Shown: positions 1 to 9,902, counted from the first letter of the stretch. The stretch is DNA of 64,000 nucleotides from Lelliottia sp. WAP21 (GCF_020532665.2 NZ_JAIWPG020000005.1:1-64000), one strand, 5' to 3'. Program-made: numbers and translations. Notes: a model not told the origin generated them from the letters alone.

Positions 1-30
1 AAAGGGCCAGCCTTGCGGCCAGCCCTTCTA
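1..30 (-). terminator. Rho-independent terminator of the rpsP-rimM-trmD-rplS operon
   Basis: Read on the minus strand, an 11-bp stem (AAGGGCTGGCC / GGCTGGCCCTT, two G-T wobbles) closes a GCAA tetraloop and runs into a short T tract, 24 bases after the rplS stop. It fits the end of the ribosomal operon. The window edge cuts the T tract. Confidence 0.8.
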
Positions 31-53
31 TCAGGATGTGTATTGCGCGAATC

Positions 54-404
<351 letters not shown>

Positions 405-441
405 TTAATCTCTTATCCTGGGTAAACTGATATTCGGGGGC

Positions 442-1209
442 TTACGCCATCCCATCATGTTCATGCTGCTGTTGCGCGTGTTCTTTTTTGAACTCGGCCA
501 GCAACTTTGCTTGCTCTTCAGTCAGAGCCAGGTTTTCCAGAAGTTCAGGTCTTCTAAGCCAGGTGCGGCCCAGCGACTGCTTCAAACGCCAGCGACGTAT
601 CTCGGCATGGTTGCCTGACAGTAACACTGCCGGGACGTCCATCCCTTCTAACACTTCAGGACGAGTATAGTGTGGGCAGTCCAGTAAGCCATCAGCAAAA
701 GAGTCTTCTGTTGCTGATGCTTCATGGCCCAGTACACCCGGTATGAACCGGGCAACGGAGTCAATCAGCGTCATTGCTGGTAACTCACCCCCGCTGAGAA
801 CGTAATCGCCGATAGACCATTCTTCGTCAATCTCGGTTTGAATTACGCGCTCATCTATCCCTTCGTAGCGACCACAGACCAGAATCAATTTTTGATTCGT
901 CGCCAGTTCGCTCACGCCCGCTTGATCAAGCTTGCGTCCCTGAGGTGACAGATAAATCACCTTCGCGCCTTCACCTGCCGCGGCTTTTGCTGTGTGAATG
1001 GCGTCCCGTAAAGGTTGCACCATCATTAACATCCCCGGTCCGCCGCCGTAAGGACGTTCGTCCACGGTACGGTGCCGGTCATGAGCGAAATCACGAGGAC
1101 TCCAGCTCTGGATGTTCAGCAGGCCTTTTTTTACTGCCCGGCCAGTTACCCCGTAATCAGTAATCGCGCGGAACATTTCAGGAAACAGGCTAATAATGCC
1201 AATCCACAT
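442..1209 (-). CDS. trmD: tRNA (guanine37-N1)-methyltransferase TrmD
   Basis: SPOUT-class methyltransferase making m1G at position 37, next to the anticodon of tRNAs reading CNN codons; it uses S-adenosylmethionine and prevents +1 frameshifting. The 255-aa protein starts [13 protein letters not shown]. It has the glycine-rich trefoil-knot cofactor segment ([12 protein letters not shown], about residues 110-121, and [10 protein letters not shown], about 136-145). Length and sequence match the E. coli enzyme. The gene is third in the ribosomal operon, 31 bases after rimM. Confidence 0.97.
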   Translation of the reverse strand: MWIGIISLFPEMFRAITDYGVTGRAVKKGLLNIQSWSPRDFAHDRHRTVDERPYGGGPGMLMMVQPLRDAIHTAKAAAGEGAKVIYLSPQGRKLDQAGVSELATNQKLILVCGRYEGIDERVIQTEIDEEWSIGDYVLSGGELPAMTLIDSVARFIPGVLGHEASATEDSFADGLLDCPHYTRPEVLEGMDVPAVLLSGNHAEIRRWRLKQSLGRTWLRRPELLENLALTEEQAKLLAEFKKEHAQQQHEHDGMA

Positions 1210-1240
1210 AGCGCCGTCTTTTACCGTTTATCCGGAGAAT

Positions 1241-1780
1241 TTAAAAACCAGGATCCCAATCTACTTCGATCGTGCGAGTAGTGAGATCGACTTTCTTGAT
1301 AACCTGTCCATCGAGGAACGGAACCAGCCGCTCCTTGATGCCAAATGCATCCTTCAGGTTTGCCTTAATGACGAGAACGTCATTTGACCCGGTTTCCATC
1401 ATATCAATGACTTTACCCAGGCCATAACCTTCAGTAGTCACTACCTGGCAACCCATAAGGTCTTTCCAGTAGTAGTCACCCTCTTCCAGCTGTGGCAACT
1501 GCGACGAATCCACGACAATTTCACAATTAGTCAGTGCGTTCGCGGCATCACGATCGTCAACGCCTTTCAGCTTAATGACGATGTCCTGATTGTGGTGACG
1601 CCAGCTTTCCAGCTCGACCGTTTCCCACTTACCGGCTTTCTGGATAAACCAGGGCTGGTAATCAAAAATGCTTTCAGCGTCTTCAGTGGAGGAAAACACT
1701 CTGAGCCAACCACGGATACCGTAGCAAGAACCCATTTTTCCCAATACGATCGGTTCAACAGGTGCTTTATTGCTCATCAT
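1241..1780 (-). CDS. rimM: ribosome maturation factor RimM
   Basis: Assembly factor for the head of the 30S subunit that binds ribosomal protein S19 and acts in late 16S rRNA maturation. The N-terminal RimM barrel carries [17 protein letters not shown] and the C-terminal PRC-barrel ends in [10 protein letters not shown]. The start is uncertain: GTG at 1786 and ATG at 1780 and 1777 are all in frame. An ACGGTGG ribosome-binding site just upstream favours one of the ATG codons ([10 protein letters not shown] or MSNKAPVEP). The N-terminus is a few residues shorter than in E. coli. It lies 15 bases after rpsP. Confidence 0.95.
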   Translation of the reverse strand: MMSNKAPVEPIVLGKMGSCYGIRGWLRVFSSTEDAESIFDYQPWFIQKAGKWETVELESWRHHNQDIVIKLKGVDDRDAANALTNCEIVVDSSQLPQLEEGDYYWKDLMGCQVVTTEGYGLGKVIDMMETGSNDVLVIKANLKDAFGIKERLVPFLDGQVIKKVDLTTRTIEVDWDPGF

Positions 1781-1795
1781 GACCACCGTGACAGA

Positions 1796-2044
1796 TTAAG
1801 CTGCTTTGTTTGCTGCTTTGATCAGCGTAGCAACGCGATCGGAAACCGTTGCGCCCTGGCCAACCCAGTGAGCGATACGATCCAGATCCAGACGGGTTTC
1901 TTCTTCAGAACCGCTAGCCAGCGGGTTGAAGAAACCAACGCGCTCGATGAAGCGACCGTTGCGTGCATTACGGCTGTCAGTGACAACAACCTGGTAGAAC
2001 GGACGCTTTTTTGCGCCGTGACGTGCTAAACGAATAGTTACCAT
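1796..2044 (-). CDS. rpsP: 30S ribosomal protein S16 (bS16)
   Basis: Small-subunit body protein bS16, 82 aa, beginning [17 protein letters not shown]. The reading frame continues 12 codons upstream to 2080, but the ATG at 2044 follows an AGAGGATG ribosome-binding site and gives exactly the E. coli length. It is the first gene of the rpsP-rimM-trmD-rplS operon. A promoter and a stem-loop leader are visible upstream. Confidence 0.97.
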   Translation of the reverse strand: MVTIRLARHGAKKRPFYQVVVTDSRNARNGRFIERVGFFNPLASGSEEETRLDLDRIAHWVGQGATVSDRVATLIKAANKAA

Positions 2045-2059
2045 AACATCCTCTTGTGT

Positions 2060-2100
2060 GAATAAAACACTGGGCCCCATCGAGGAACGGAGCCCAGTGT
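2060..2100 (-). promoter_or_regulatory. stem-loop in the rpsP leader, possible attenuator
   Basis: On the minus strand a perfect 9-bp stem ACACTGGGC / GCCCAGTGT (16-base loop) is followed by TTTTATT, ending about 16 bases before the rpsP start codon. The shape is that of an intrinsic terminator inside the 5' leader. Attenuation or feedback by a ribosomal protein is inference from position. Confidence 0.5.
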
Positions 2101-2118
2101 CATATTAAAAGCCCGAAA

Positions 2119-2146
2119 ATTTTACTGATTTCTGGGGAAAATGCAA
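2119..2146 (-). promoter_or_regulatory. sigma70 promoter of the rpsP operon
   Basis: On the minus strand, TTGCAT (2141-2146) and TAAAAT (2119-2124) are separated by 16 bases. The pair lies upstream of the rpsP leader hairpin, where the operon promoter is expected. Confidence 0.55.
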
Positions 2147-2170
2147 TCAGCATATTGGCGCTGAGCGTCA

Positions 2171-2313
2171 AACAAGGGATATAAGGCGTATATCGGTGCA
2201 GCCAGTTTAGTTCCGGCGTGCGCGCAAAAAGCGGAGCGTACACGGAGTACGTGAGCATTTTGAGCACACCCCGGGACTAAAATGGCAAACAAGATAGCCT
2301 TATACCCTTGTTT
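2171..2313. repeat. about 143-bp imperfect inverted repeat between ffh and rpsP
   Basis: The left arm (AACAAGGGATATAAGGC...) and the reverse complement of the right arm (AACAAGGGTATAAGGC...) align along their whole length, about 70 bases each. The central palindrome is CGTAC-ACGGA-GTACG. The right arm abuts the ffh stop codon. It resembles the small palindromic non-coding elements of enterobacteria (ERIC/BOX type) in size and shape, but I cannot assign it to a named family. As RNA it would fold into one long hairpin after ffh. Confidence 0.75.
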
Positions 2314-3675
2314 TTAGCGGCCCGGGAATCCTGGGGGCATCATCCCCTTCATCCCGCGCATCATTTTAGCCATGCCGCCCTTCTTCATCTTCTTCATCAT
2401 GCGCTGCATGTCGTCGAACTGCTTCAGAAGGCGGTTAACGTCCTGCACCTGCAGACCACAGCCTGCGGCAATACGGCGTTTACGTGAACCTTTGATGATT
2501 TCTGGCTTAGCACGTTCTTTCAGCGTCATAGAGTTGATGATCGCCTCCATGCGCACCAGCACTTTGTCATCCATCTGCGATTTCACGTTATCCGGAATCT
2601 GGCCCATGCCCGGCAGCTTGCCCATCAGGCTTGCCATGCCGCCCATGTTTTTCATCTGGCGCAGCTGCTCCAGGAAATCGGTAAGATCGAAACCGTCACC
2701 TTTTTTCAGCTTCGTCGCCAGCTTTTCGGCCTGCGCACGGTCAACTTTGCTCTCAATATCTTCGATCAGCGACAGAACGTCGCCCATACCAAGGATACGA
2801 GAAGCAATACGATCCGGGTGGAACGGCTCCAGCGCGTCGGTTTTTTCACCCACGCCGAGGAATTTGATCGGCTTACCGGTGATATGACGAATGGAGAGCG
2901 CCGCACCGCCGCGGGCGTCGCCGTCCACTTTGGTCAGCACCACGCCGGTTAACGGCAGCGCTTCATTGAAGGCTTTCGCGGTATTCGCCGCATCCTGGCC
3001 GGTCATGGCGTCAACAACAAACAGGGTCTCTACCGGATTGATAGAAGCATGCACCTGTTTGATCTCGTCCATCATCGCTTCGTCTACGTGCAGACGACCA
3101 GCGGTATCCACCAGAAGCACGTCGTAGAACTTCAGCTTCGCTTCTTTCAGCGCCGCATTCACGATGTCGACAGGTTTCTGAGCGACGTCAGACGGGAAGA
3201 AATCCACGCCCACTTGTTCCGCAAGGGTTTCGAGCTGTTTGATCGCCGCAGGGCGATACACGTCAGCGGAAACAACCAGGACTTTCTTTTTGTGCTTTTC
3301 GCGCAGGAATTTACCCAGCTTGCCGACGCTGGTGGTTTTACCCGCACCCTGCAGGCCCGCCATCAGCACGACAGCCGGTGGCTGTGCAGCCAGGTTCAGG
3401 ACCTGGTTTTCTTCGCCCATCGCCGCAACTAGTTCGTTACGGACAATCTTGACGAACTCCTGACCTGGCGTCAGGCTTTTGTTAACTTCATGACCTACCG
3501 CTTTCTCTTTTACGCGGTTGATAAAGTCACGTACGACGGGCAGCGCCACATCGGCTTCGAGCAACGCCATGCGCACTTCGCGCAGCGTCTCTTTCACATT
3601 TTCTTCAGTAAGGCGTCCGCGGCCGCTGATGTTGCGCAGCGTGCGCGACAAACGATCGGTTAAATTATCAAACAT
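2314..3675 (-). CDS. ffh: signal recognition particle protein Ffh
   Basis: GTPase that with 4.5S RNA forms the bacterial SRP and targets nascent inner-membrane proteins to FtsY and SecYEG. The 453-aa protein has the N domain (MFDNLTDRLSRTLRNISGRG), the G domain with P-loop GLQGAGKTT near residue 107 and DTAGR and TKVDGDARGG motifs, and the methionine-rich M domain ending MKGMMPPGFPGR. The frame is open 12 codons further upstream, but the ATG at 3675 gives the exact E. coli length. It is divergent from ypjD. Confidence 0.97.
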   Translation of the reverse strand: MFDNLTDRLSRTLRNISGRGRLTEENVKETLREVRMALLEADVALPVVRDFINRVKEKAVGHEVNKSLTPGQEFVKIVRNELVAAMGEENQVLNLAAQPPAVVLMAGLQGAGKTTSVGKLGKFLREKHKKKVLVVSADVYRPAAIKQLETLAEQVGVDFFPSDVAQKPVDIVNAALKEAKLKFYDVLLVDTAGRLHVDEAMMDEIKQVHASINPVETLFVVDAMTGQDAANTAKAFNEALPLTGVVLTKVDGDARGGAALSIRHITGKPIKFLGVGEKTDALEPFHPDRIASRILGMGDVLSLIEDIESKVDRAQAEKLATKLKKGDGFDLTDFLEQLRQMKNMGGMASLMGKLPGMGQIPDNVKSQMDDKVLVRMEAIINSMTLKERAKPEIIKGSRKRRIAAGCGLQVQDVNRLLKQFDDMQRMMKKMKKGGMAKMMRGMKGMMPPGFPGR

Positions 3676-3775
3676 TGTCTCTCGCCTGAGGTAGAAACGT
3701 TGGGCCGCCACAGCGACACATACACAGAATTTTGCCGGAGTATAACATGAAGGCGCCTTTGTTGTTATGCAACGG

Positions 3776-3804
3776 TTGGAGCAGGCGTCACCTAACGTTA
3801 TACT
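3776..3804 (+). promoter_or_regulatory. sigma70 promoter of ypjD-corB
   Basis: TTGGAG (3776-3781) and TATACT (3799-3804) are separated by exactly 17 bases, 38 bases before the ypjD start codon and pointing into the ypjD-corB pair. Confidence 0.6.
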
Positions 3805-3841
3805 GCTTCTCTTTCTTAATAAGACAACTGTCGACGCCTAT

Positions 3842-4633
3842 ATGCCTGTTTTCGCACTGATCGCCCTTGTTGCCTACTCTGTCAGCCTTGCGCTGATTAT
3901 TCCTGGCCTGTTGCAAAAAAACAGCGGCTGGCGGCGAATGGCTATTTTGTCGGCGGTGATCGCACTGATAAGCCATGCGTTTGCGCTGGAGTCACGCATT
4001 ATTCCCGGAGACGGGAGCGTGCAAAACCTGAGCGTGTTGAACGTCGGCTCGCTGGTTAGCCTGATGATCTGTACGGTGATGACCATTGTCGCGTCCAAAA
4101 ATCGCGGCTGGCTCCTGTTGCCGATTGTTTATGCTTTCGCCCTCATCAATCTGGCCCTGGCGACCTTCATGCCCAACGAGTTCATTACGCATCTGGAAGC
4201 CACGCCGGGGATGCTGGTGCATATTGGCCTGTCGCTGTTCTCTTATGCGACCCTGATCATCGCTGCCCTGTATGCCATGCAGCTGGCCTGGATTGATTAC
4301 CAGCTAAAAAATAAGAAGCTGGTGTTTAACCATGAAATGCCGCCCTTGATGGTGATTGAGCGTAAGATGTTTCATATCACTCAGATTGGCGTTGTACTGC
4401 TGACGCTGACGCTCTGTACCGGCCTGTTTTATATGCAGAACCTGTTCAGCGTGGAAAATATCGACAAAGCGATCCTCTCCATCATCGCGTGGTTTGTCTA
4501 TATTGTCCTCTTGTGGGGCCACTATCAGAAAGGCTGGCGCGGTCGTCGCGTCGTCTGGTTCAACGTAGCGGGCGCTGGCATCCTGACCCTGGCTTATTTC
4601 GGTAGCCGCGTCGTACAGCAGTTCATAAGCTAA
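3842..4633 (+). CDS. ypjD: YpjD, CcsA/HemX-type inner-membrane protein
   Basis: Integral membrane protein of the cytochrome c assembly (CcsA/HemX) family, with about eight hydrophobic segments. It lacks a clear WWD haem-handling motif. The ATG at 3842 gives 263 aa (MPVFALIALVAYSVSL), the K-12 length; the frame extends 25 codons upstream but without a good ribosome-binding site. It sits 18 bases before corB, a CBS-domain protein linked to Mg/Co handling, so they are probably co-transcribed. Its biochemical function is not settled. Confidence 0.92.
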   Translation: MPVFALIALVAYSVSLALIIPGLLQKNSGWRRMAILSAVIALISHAFALESRIIPGDGSVQNLSVLNVGSLVSLMICTVMTIVASKNRGWLLLPIVYAFALINLALATFMPNEFITHLEATPGMLVHIGLSLFSYATLIIAALYAMQLAWIDYQLKNKKLVFNHEMPPLMVIERKMFHITQIGVVLLTLTLCTGLFYMQNLFSVENIDKAILSIIAWFVYIVLLWGHYQKGWRGRRVVWFNVAGAGILTLAYFGSRVVQQFIS

Positions 4634-4651
4634 GTCATAAAGGAGTTCCCC

Positions 4652-5938
4652 CTGGAACACATCTCTACCACCACGCTGATCGTCACGCTGGTCATTATGG
4701 TGGTTATCTCCGCCTATTTCTCTGGCTCGGAAACCGGCATGATGACGTTAAACCGCTATCGGTTACGTCATCGGGCCAAACAAGGTAACCGGGCTGCCCG
4801 TCGCGTCGAAAAACTGCTGCGTAAACCTGACCGTCTGATAAGCCTGGTGTTGATTGGCAACAACCTGGTCAATATTCTCGCCTCCGCGCTGGGCACGATT
4901 GTCGGGATGCGATTATACGGCAACGCGGGCGTCGCTATTGCGACCGGCGTCCTGACGTTTGTGGTACTGGTTTTTGCCGAAGTGCTGCCAAAAACCATCG
5001 CCGCGCTCTACCCTGAAAAAGTCGCCTATCCAAGCAGCTTCTTACTCGGGCCGTTGTTGATCCTCATGCTGCCGCTGGTCTGGCTGCTTAATAAGGTGAC
5101 GCGCCTGCTGATGCGCATGATGGGCATTAAAGCCGATGTCACCATAAGCAGCGCGCTCAGCAAAGATGAACTGCGCACCATTGTGAATGAATCCCGCTCG
5201 CAAATTTCCCGCCGTAATCAGGACATGCTGTTATCCGTTCTCGATCTGGAAAAAGTCAGCGTTGACGACATTATGGTGCCGCGCAATGAAATCGTGGGAA
5301 TCGACATCAATGACGACTGGAAATCTATCGTCCGTCAGCTCACACACTCGCCGCATGGACGCATCGTCCTCTATCGCGACTCGCTGGATGACACCATCAG
5401 CATGCTGCGTCTGCGTGAAGCGTATCGCCTGATGACCGAGAAAAAAGAGTTCACTAAAGAGGTCATGCTGCGCGCCGCGGACGAAATTTACTACATCCCG
5501 GAAGGCACACCGCTCAGCACGCAGCTGGTCAAATTTCAGCGCAATAAGAAGAAAGTCGGGCTGGTGGTCAACGAGTACGGCGATATTCAGGGCCTGGTGA
5601 CGGTGGAAGATATTCTGGAAGAGATTGTCGGTGATTTCACCACGTCAATGTCGCCTTCACTTGCTGAAGAGGTCACGCCGCAAAACGACGGTTCAGTGCT
5701 TATTGACGGTAGCGCCAATATTCGCGAGCTTAACAAAGCCTTTAACTGGCAACTGCCAGAAGACGAGGCACGTACGATGAACGGAATGATTCTGGAAGCG
5801 CTGGAGGAGATCCCGGCGGCAGGCACGCGGGTACGTATAGCGCAATATGATATTGATATCCTGGACGTCCAGGACAATATGATTAAGCAGGTGAAAATCC
5901 TGCCCAGTAAACCCCTGCGCGAAAGTATCGCAGAATAA
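4652..5938 (+). CDS. corB: CorB/YfjD, CNNM-type CBS-domain membrane protein, probable CTG start
   Basis: Member of the CNNM/CorC family linked to magnesium and cobalt resistance or efflux. It has an N-terminal DUF21 membrane domain (YFSGSETGMMTLNRYRLRHR), a tandem CBS pair (DIMVPRNEIVGIDIN; VNEYGDIQGLVTVEDILEEI) and a C-terminal transporter-associated domain (DGSVLIDGSANIRELNKAF). The first ATG in frame is at 4697, inside the first membrane segment. The conserved N-terminus EHISTTTL is encoded from a CTG at 4652, placed 6-7 bases after AAGGAG, so I take CTG as the start (428 aa). Likely operon with ypjD. Confidence 0.93.
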   Translation: MEHISTTTLIVTLVIMVVISAYFSGSETGMMTLNRYRLRHRAKQGNRAARRVEKLLRKPDRLISLVLIGNNLVNILASALGTIVGMRLYGNAGVAIATGVLTFVVLVFAEVLPKTIAALYPEKVAYPSSFLLGPLLILMLPLVWLLNKVTRLLMRMMGIKADVTISSALSKDELRTIVNESRSQISRRNQDMLLSVLDLEKVSVDDIMVPRNEIVGIDINDDWKSIVRQLTHSPHGRIVLYRDSLDDTISMLRLREAYRLMTEKKEFTKEVMLRAADEIYYIPEGTPLSTQLVKFQRNKKKVGLVVNEYGDIQGLVTVEDILEEIVGDFTTSMSPSLAEEVTPQNDGSVLIDGSANIRELNKAFNWQLPEDEARTMNGMILEALEEIPAAGTRVRIAQYDIDILDVQDNMIKQVKILPSKPLRESIAE

Positions 5939-5944
5939 CAGCAG

Positions 5945-5973
5945 GCCGGGTATGGCATTCGCCACTACCCGGC
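5945..5973. terminator. REP-like palindrome between convergent corB and grpE
   Basis: The 8-bp arms GCCGGGTA and TACCCGGC enclose a 13-base loop between two convergent stop codons. It has REP/PU character and no long T tract; it probably ends or stabilises both transcripts. Confidence 0.6.
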
Positions 5974-5988
5974 GCTCAGCTGAACGAA

Positions 5989-6582
5989 TCAGGCTTTGGC
6001 TTTCGCCACCGTCACCATCGCAGCGCGGATGGTCCGGCCGTTCAGGGTGTAACCCTTCTGCATCACAGCCAACACGTTCCCAGCCGGAACGTCTTCCGAT
6101 TCGACCATAGCAATCGCCTGATGGACGTTCGGATCCAGGGCAACATTGGTCTGTGCGATGACTTCGACACCGAATTTGCTCACCACATCCAGCATGGATT
6201 TCAGCGTCAGCTCGATACCTTCCACCATGGCGGCCATGTCCGGGTTCGCTTTATCAGCCACTTCCAGTGCACGATCCAGGCTATCAATCACCGGCAGCAG
6301 TTCATTCACGAACTTCTCAAGGGCGAATTTACGCGCCTTGTCCACGTCCAGCTCCGTGCGGCGACGCAGGTTATCCATCTCAGCTTTCACACGCAGAACG
6401 CTGTCACGCTCGCGATTTTCGGCTTCCGCTAACTGAGCTTCCAGATTCGCAATTTTTTCATCGCGCGGATCCACCTGCTCAGCAGAATCAACCGGCTCGA
6501 CAGCCTCAATGTCTTCGTGCTGTTCCGTGATAATTTCTTCCGGGGCTTGCCCCTCAGGCGTTTTCTGTTCTTTACTACTCAT
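5989..6582 (-). CDS. grpE: nucleotide exchange factor GrpE
   Basis: Co-chaperone that releases ADP from DnaK; a heat-shock protein and thermosensor. The 197-aa protein starts [16 protein letters not shown], has the long dimerising helix ([20 protein letters not shown], about residues 49-68) and ends in the beta-wing domain [19 protein letters not shown]. The frame remains open far upstream, but the ATG at 6582 matches the K-12 start. A textbook sigma32 promoter lies upstream. It is convergent with corB and divergent from nadK. Confidence 0.97.
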   Translation of the reverse strand: MSSKEQKTPEGQAPEEIITEQHEDIEAVEPVDSAEQVDPRDEKIANLEAQLAEAENRERDSVLRVKAEMDNLRRRTELDVDKARKFALEKFVNELLPVIDSLDRALEVADKANPDMAAMVEGIELTLKSMLDVVSKFGVEVIAQTNVALDPNVHQAIAMVESEDVPAGNVLAVMQKGYTLNGRTIRAAMVTVAKAKA

Positions 6583-6628
6583 GAATTTCTCCGCGTTTTT
6601 TTCTGCATTCATCTCGCTAACTTCGCTT

Positions 6629-6657
6629 ATTATGGGGATCAGTTTCCGGGATTCAAG
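6629..6657 (-). promoter_or_regulatory. sigma32 heat-shock promoter of grpE
   Basis: Reading the minus strand, CTTGAAT (6651-6657), a 13-base spacer and CCCCATAAT (6629-6637) match the RpoH consensus (CTTGAAA, 13-14 bases, CCCCATNT). It lies 46 bases upstream of the grpE start, so heat-shock control of grpE is visible directly. Confidence 0.85.
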
Positions 6658-6705
6658 GGAACAAAGCATATTGTCACCATCATTCGGCACAAGGACCTCC
6701 AGAAA

Positions 6706-7584
6706 ATGAATAATCATTTCAAGTGTATTGGGATTGTCGGACATCCACGTCACCCAACGGCGCTGACGACACATGAAATGTTGTATCGCTGGCTGTGCAC
6801 CAAAGGCTACGAGGTTATCGTTGAGCAGCAAATTGCCCAGGAGCTGCAGCTACAGAATGTGAAGACGGGGACGCTGGCAGAAATTGGTCAGCAGGCCGAT
6901 CTGGCGGTGGTGGTCGGCGGTGACGGAAATATGCTCGGTGCCGCACGCACGCTAGCCCGCTACGATATTAAGGTCATCGGCATTAACCGTGGCAACCTCG
7001 GTTTTCTGACCGACCTCGACCCGGATAATGCGCATCAGCAGCTCGCCGATGTACTGGAAGGCCATTACATCAGCGAGAAACGCTTCTTGCTGGAGGCGCA
7101 GGTCTGCCAGCAAAATTGCCAGACGCGAATCAGTACCGCCATTAACGAGGTGGTGCTGCATCCGGGCAAAGTCGCGCATATGATTGAGTTTGAAGTCTAC
7201 ATTGATGAAGTCTTCGCCTTCTCGCAGCGTTCAGACGGGCTAATTATCTCTACGCCTACCGGCTCGACGGCCTATTCGCTGTCTGCAGGTGGCCCCATCC
7301 TGACGCCTTCGCTGGATGCCATCACGCTGGTGCCCATGTTCCCGCACACCCTCTCTGCGCGCCCGCTGGTCATTAACAGCAGCAGCACGATTCGGTTGCG
7401 CTTCTCCCATCGCCGTAGCGACCTTGAAATCAGCTGCGACAGTCAAATCGCCCTGCCCATCCAGGAAGGTGAAGATGTTTTAATCCGTCGCTGCGATTAC
7501 CACCTGAATCTTATCCATCCGAAAGACTATAGCTATTTCAACACATTAAGCTCTAAACTTGGCTGGTCAAAAAAATTGTTCTAA
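6706..7584 (+). CDS. nadK: NAD kinase
   Basis: ATP-dependent phosphorylation of NAD to NADP, the only route to NADP. The 292-aa protein begins [20 protein letters not shown], has the catalytic GGDGN motif at residues 71-75 and the NAD-binding segment [20 protein letters not shown]. The frame is open upstream through the grpE promoter region, but the ATG at 6706 gives the E. coli length. It is divergent from grpE and followed by recN. Confidence 0.97.
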   Translation: MNNHFKCIGIVGHPRHPTALTTHEMLYRWLCTKGYEVIVEQQIAQELQLQNVKTGTLAEIGQQADLAVVVGGDGNMLGAARTLARYDIKVIGINRGNLGFLTDLDPDNAHQQLADVLEGHYISEKRFLLEAQVCQQNCQTRISTAINEVVLHPGKVAHMIEFEVYIDEVFAFSQRSDGLIISTPTGSTAYSLSAGGPILTPSLDAITLVPMFPHTLSARPLVINSSSTIRLRFSHRRSDLEISCDSQIALPIQEGEDVLIRRCDYHLNLIHPKDYSYFNTLSSKLGWSKKLF

Positions 7585-7600
7585 TTTTTGCCGCCAGTAC

Positions 7601-7660
7601 TTTACTGTATAAAAAACCAGTTTATACTGTATGAAAATACAGTTATGGTTTTTCATACAG
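7601..7660 (+). promoter_or_regulatory. recN promoter overlapped by two or three LexA boxes
   Basis: Box 1 at 7603-7622 has CTGT-N8-CCAG. Box 2 at 7625-7644 has a perfect CTGT-N8-ACAG core. A weak third half-site (ACAG at 7657-7660) follows. A promoter (TTTACT 7601-7606, 16-base spacer, TATACT 7623-7628) is embedded in boxes 1 and 2, so LexA would block it directly. This is the arrangement of a strongly repressed SOS gene such as E. coli recN. Confidence 0.88.
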
Positions 7661-7670
7661 GAAAACGTTT

Positions 7671-9332
7671 ATGCTGGCACAACTGACCATCAGCAACTTC
7701 GCCATTGTTCGTGAACTTGAGATTGATTTTCAAAGCGGAATGACGGCCATCACCGGGGAAACCGGTGCCGGTAAATCTATTGCCATCGATGCGCTCGGTT
7801 TATGCCTTGGCAGCCGTGCAGAAGGCGACATGGTGCGCACCGGTGCAAGCCGCGCCGATCTCTGCGCGCGTTTCTCCTTAAAAGATACTCCAGCCGCCCT
7901 ACGCTGGCTCGAAGCGAATCAACTCGAAGAGGGACGTGAGTGTTTACTTCGTCGTGTCATCAGCGCTGACGGTCGCTCCCGTGGCTTTATCAATGGCACT
8001 GCCGTTCCCCTTTCACAGCTGCGCGAACTGGGTCAGTTGCTGATCCAGATTCACGGTCAGCACGCGCATCAGCAGTTGGTTAAACCTGAACAGCAAAAAA
8101 GTCTCCTGGACGGCTATGCAGGTGAGTACGCGCTTACTCAACTGATGGCAGAACATTATCGTCAGTGGCATCAGAGCTGCCGTGAACTGGCGCAGCATCA
8201 GCAGCAAAGCCAGGAACGCGCTGCCCGCGCAGAGCTGCTGGAATACCAGTTAAAAGAGCTTAATGAGTTCAACCCACAGCCGGGCGAATTTGAGCAAATA
8301 GACGAAGAGTACAAGCGTCTCGCCAACAGCGGCCATCTTCTCTCGACCAGCCAGCAAGCGTTAAATCTGCTTGCCGATGGCGAAGACCTTAATCTGCAAA
8401 GTCAGCTTTATACCGTGCGGCAGCAGGTAACCGAGCTGGCAGCGCTCGACAGCAAGCTTTCTGGCGTGCTGGACATGCTGGAAGAGGCCACTATCCAAAT
8501 TTCCGAAGCGGGCGATGAACTGCGTCACTACTGTGAACGTATGGATCTCGATCCCAATCGTCTGTTTGAGCTGGAACAGCGCATTTCCCGACAGATCTCT
8601 CTGGCACGTAAGCACCACATCGCCCCGGAAGAGTTACCGGCGTTCCATCAATCCCTGCTCGATGAACAGCAACAGCTGGACGATCAAGCTGATTCCCAGG
8701 AAACGCTGTCGCTGGCAGTGCATGTTCATCATCAGCAGGCCATGGCAACAGCCAAACAGCTGCATGAAATCCGCCAGCATTATGCCGATGAGCTAAGCCA
8801 ACTGATCACCGACAGCATGCACGCGCTGTCTATGCCGCACGGTGTATTCTCTATCGACGTAAAATTTGAAGATAACCACCTCACAGCCGAGGGGGCAGAT
8901 AAAATCGAATTCCGCGTGACCACTAACCCAGGACAGCCGTTACAGGCGATTTCTAAAGTCGCGTCTGGGGGGGAACTGTCGCGTATTGCCCTGGCTATTC
9001 AGGTCATTACGGCCCGTAAGATGGAAACGCCAGCACTGATTTTCGATGAAGTGGATGTGGGCATCAGCGGTCCGACGGCGGCTGTAGTCGGCAAATTGTT
9101 ACGCCAGTTGGGTGAGTCAACGCAGGTCATGTGTGTCACCCATCTTCCTCAGGTTGCCGGTTGCGGGCATCACCATTTCTTCGTCAGTAAAGAAACCGAC
9201 GGTGAAATGACCGAAACCCATATGCAGACGTTAGACAAGAAAGCTCGTTTACAGGAACTGGCGCGCCTGCTTGGCGGTAGCGAAGTCACTCGCAACACCC
9301 TGGCTAACGCTAAAGAACTGCTGGCAGCATAA
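7671..9332 (+). CDS. recN: DNA repair protein RecN
   Basis: SMC-like ATPase of double-strand break repair, induced early in the SOS response. The 553-aa product, the same length as in E. coli, has Walker A GETGAGKS at residues 29-36, long coiled coils in the middle, the ABC signature [13 protein letters not shown] and Walker [17 protein letters not shown] near the C-terminus. Control by LexA is visible in the overlapping operator boxes just upstream. Confidence 0.97.
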   Translation: MLAQLTISNFAIVRELEIDFQSGMTAITGETGAGKSIAIDALGLCLGSRAEGDMVRTGASRADLCARFSLKDTPAALRWLEANQLEEGRECLLRRVISADGRSRGFINGTAVPLSQLRELGQLLIQIHGQHAHQQLVKPEQQKSLLDGYAGEYALTQLMAEHYRQWHQSCRELAQHQQQSQERAARAELLEYQLKELNEFNPQPGEFEQIDEEYKRLANSGHLLSTSQQALNLLADGEDLNLQSQLYTVRQQVTELAALDSKLSGVLDMLEEATIQISEAGDELRHYCERMDLDPNRLFELEQRISRQISLARKHHIAPEELPAFHQSLLDEQQQLDDQADSQETLSLAVHVHHQQAMATAKQLHEIRQHYADELSQLITDSMHALSMPHGVFSIDVKFEDNHLTAEGADKIEFRVTTNPGQPLQAISKVASGGELSRIALAIQVITARKMETPALIFDEVDVGISGPTAAVVGKLLRQLGESTQVMCVTHLPQVAGCGHHHFFVSKETDGEMTETHMQTLDKKARLQELARLLGGSEVTRNTLANAKELLAA

Positions 9333-9357
9333 ACTTTTTCGGGATCTCAGAGTCATA
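9332..9357 (+). promoter_or_regulatory. candidate sigmaE promoter of bamE
   Basis: AACTT (9332-9336), 16 bases and TCATA (9353-9357) resemble the RpoE consensus (GGAACTT-N16-TCAAA). bamE belongs to outer-membrane assembly, the usual target of sigmaE. The match to the -35 is partial, so this remains a candidate. Confidence 0.4.
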
Positions 9358-9478
9358 CAGAACAACAAAAATGCCGTTAGGCCTGACCAGAGGTTTCAAA
9401 GTGGGGCAAGGTCTATTATCATCGGCATATTACATATGAGCCGCGTTCTGCTCGGGCCCGAAAAGGAATCAAATCATT

Positions 9479-9820
9479 ATGCGCTGTAAAATGCTGACCG
9501 CTGCCGCAGCGGTTCTTCTGATGTTGACCGCAGGCTGTTCCACTTTAGAGAAAGTGGTTTATCGTCCTGATATCAACCAGGGGAACTACCTTACTGCTAA
9601 CGACGTGTCTAAAATTCGTGTCGGTATGACTCAACAGCAGGTTGCCTATGCACTGGGAACCCCGATGATGTCCGATCCATTCGGCACGAACACCTGGTTC
9701 TATGTATTCCGCCAGCAGCCTGGCCATGAAAGCGTGACTCAACAGACGCTGACGTTGACCTTTAACAGTAGTGGTGTGTTAACCAATATCGATAACAAAC
9801 CCGCGCTCACGAAAGAGTAA
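9479..9820 (+). CDS. bamE: outer-membrane assembly lipoprotein BamE (SmpA)
   Basis: Small lipoprotein of the BAM complex that inserts beta-barrel proteins into the outer membrane; it helps the BamA-BamD contact. The 113-aa precursor has a lipoprotein signal peptide with lipobox LTAGC (modified Cys near residue 20), followed by the BamE fold with [19 protein letters not shown] and NTWFYVFRQ. Length equals that of E. coli. It stands alone between recN and a bidirectional terminator. Confidence 0.97.
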   Translation: MRCKMLTAAAAVLLMLTAGCSTLEKVVYRPDINQGNYLTANDVSKIRVGMTQQQVAYALGTPMMSDPFGTNTWFYVFRQQPGHESVTQQTLTLTFNSSGVLTNIDNKPALTKE

Positions 9821-9835
9821 AGGTTTGATAAACGC

Positions 9836-9863
9836 AAAAAGGTGCTCATTGAGCACCTTTTTT
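9836..9863. terminator. bidirectional terminator between bamE and ratB
   Basis: GGTGCTC-ATT-GAGCACC is flanked by an A tract and a T tract, so it works on both strands between convergent bamE and ratB. Confidence 0.88.
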
Positions 9864-9902
9864 GTTGGGTTTTTCCACCCTTTGAAAAAAGACTGTTTGC
9901 CT

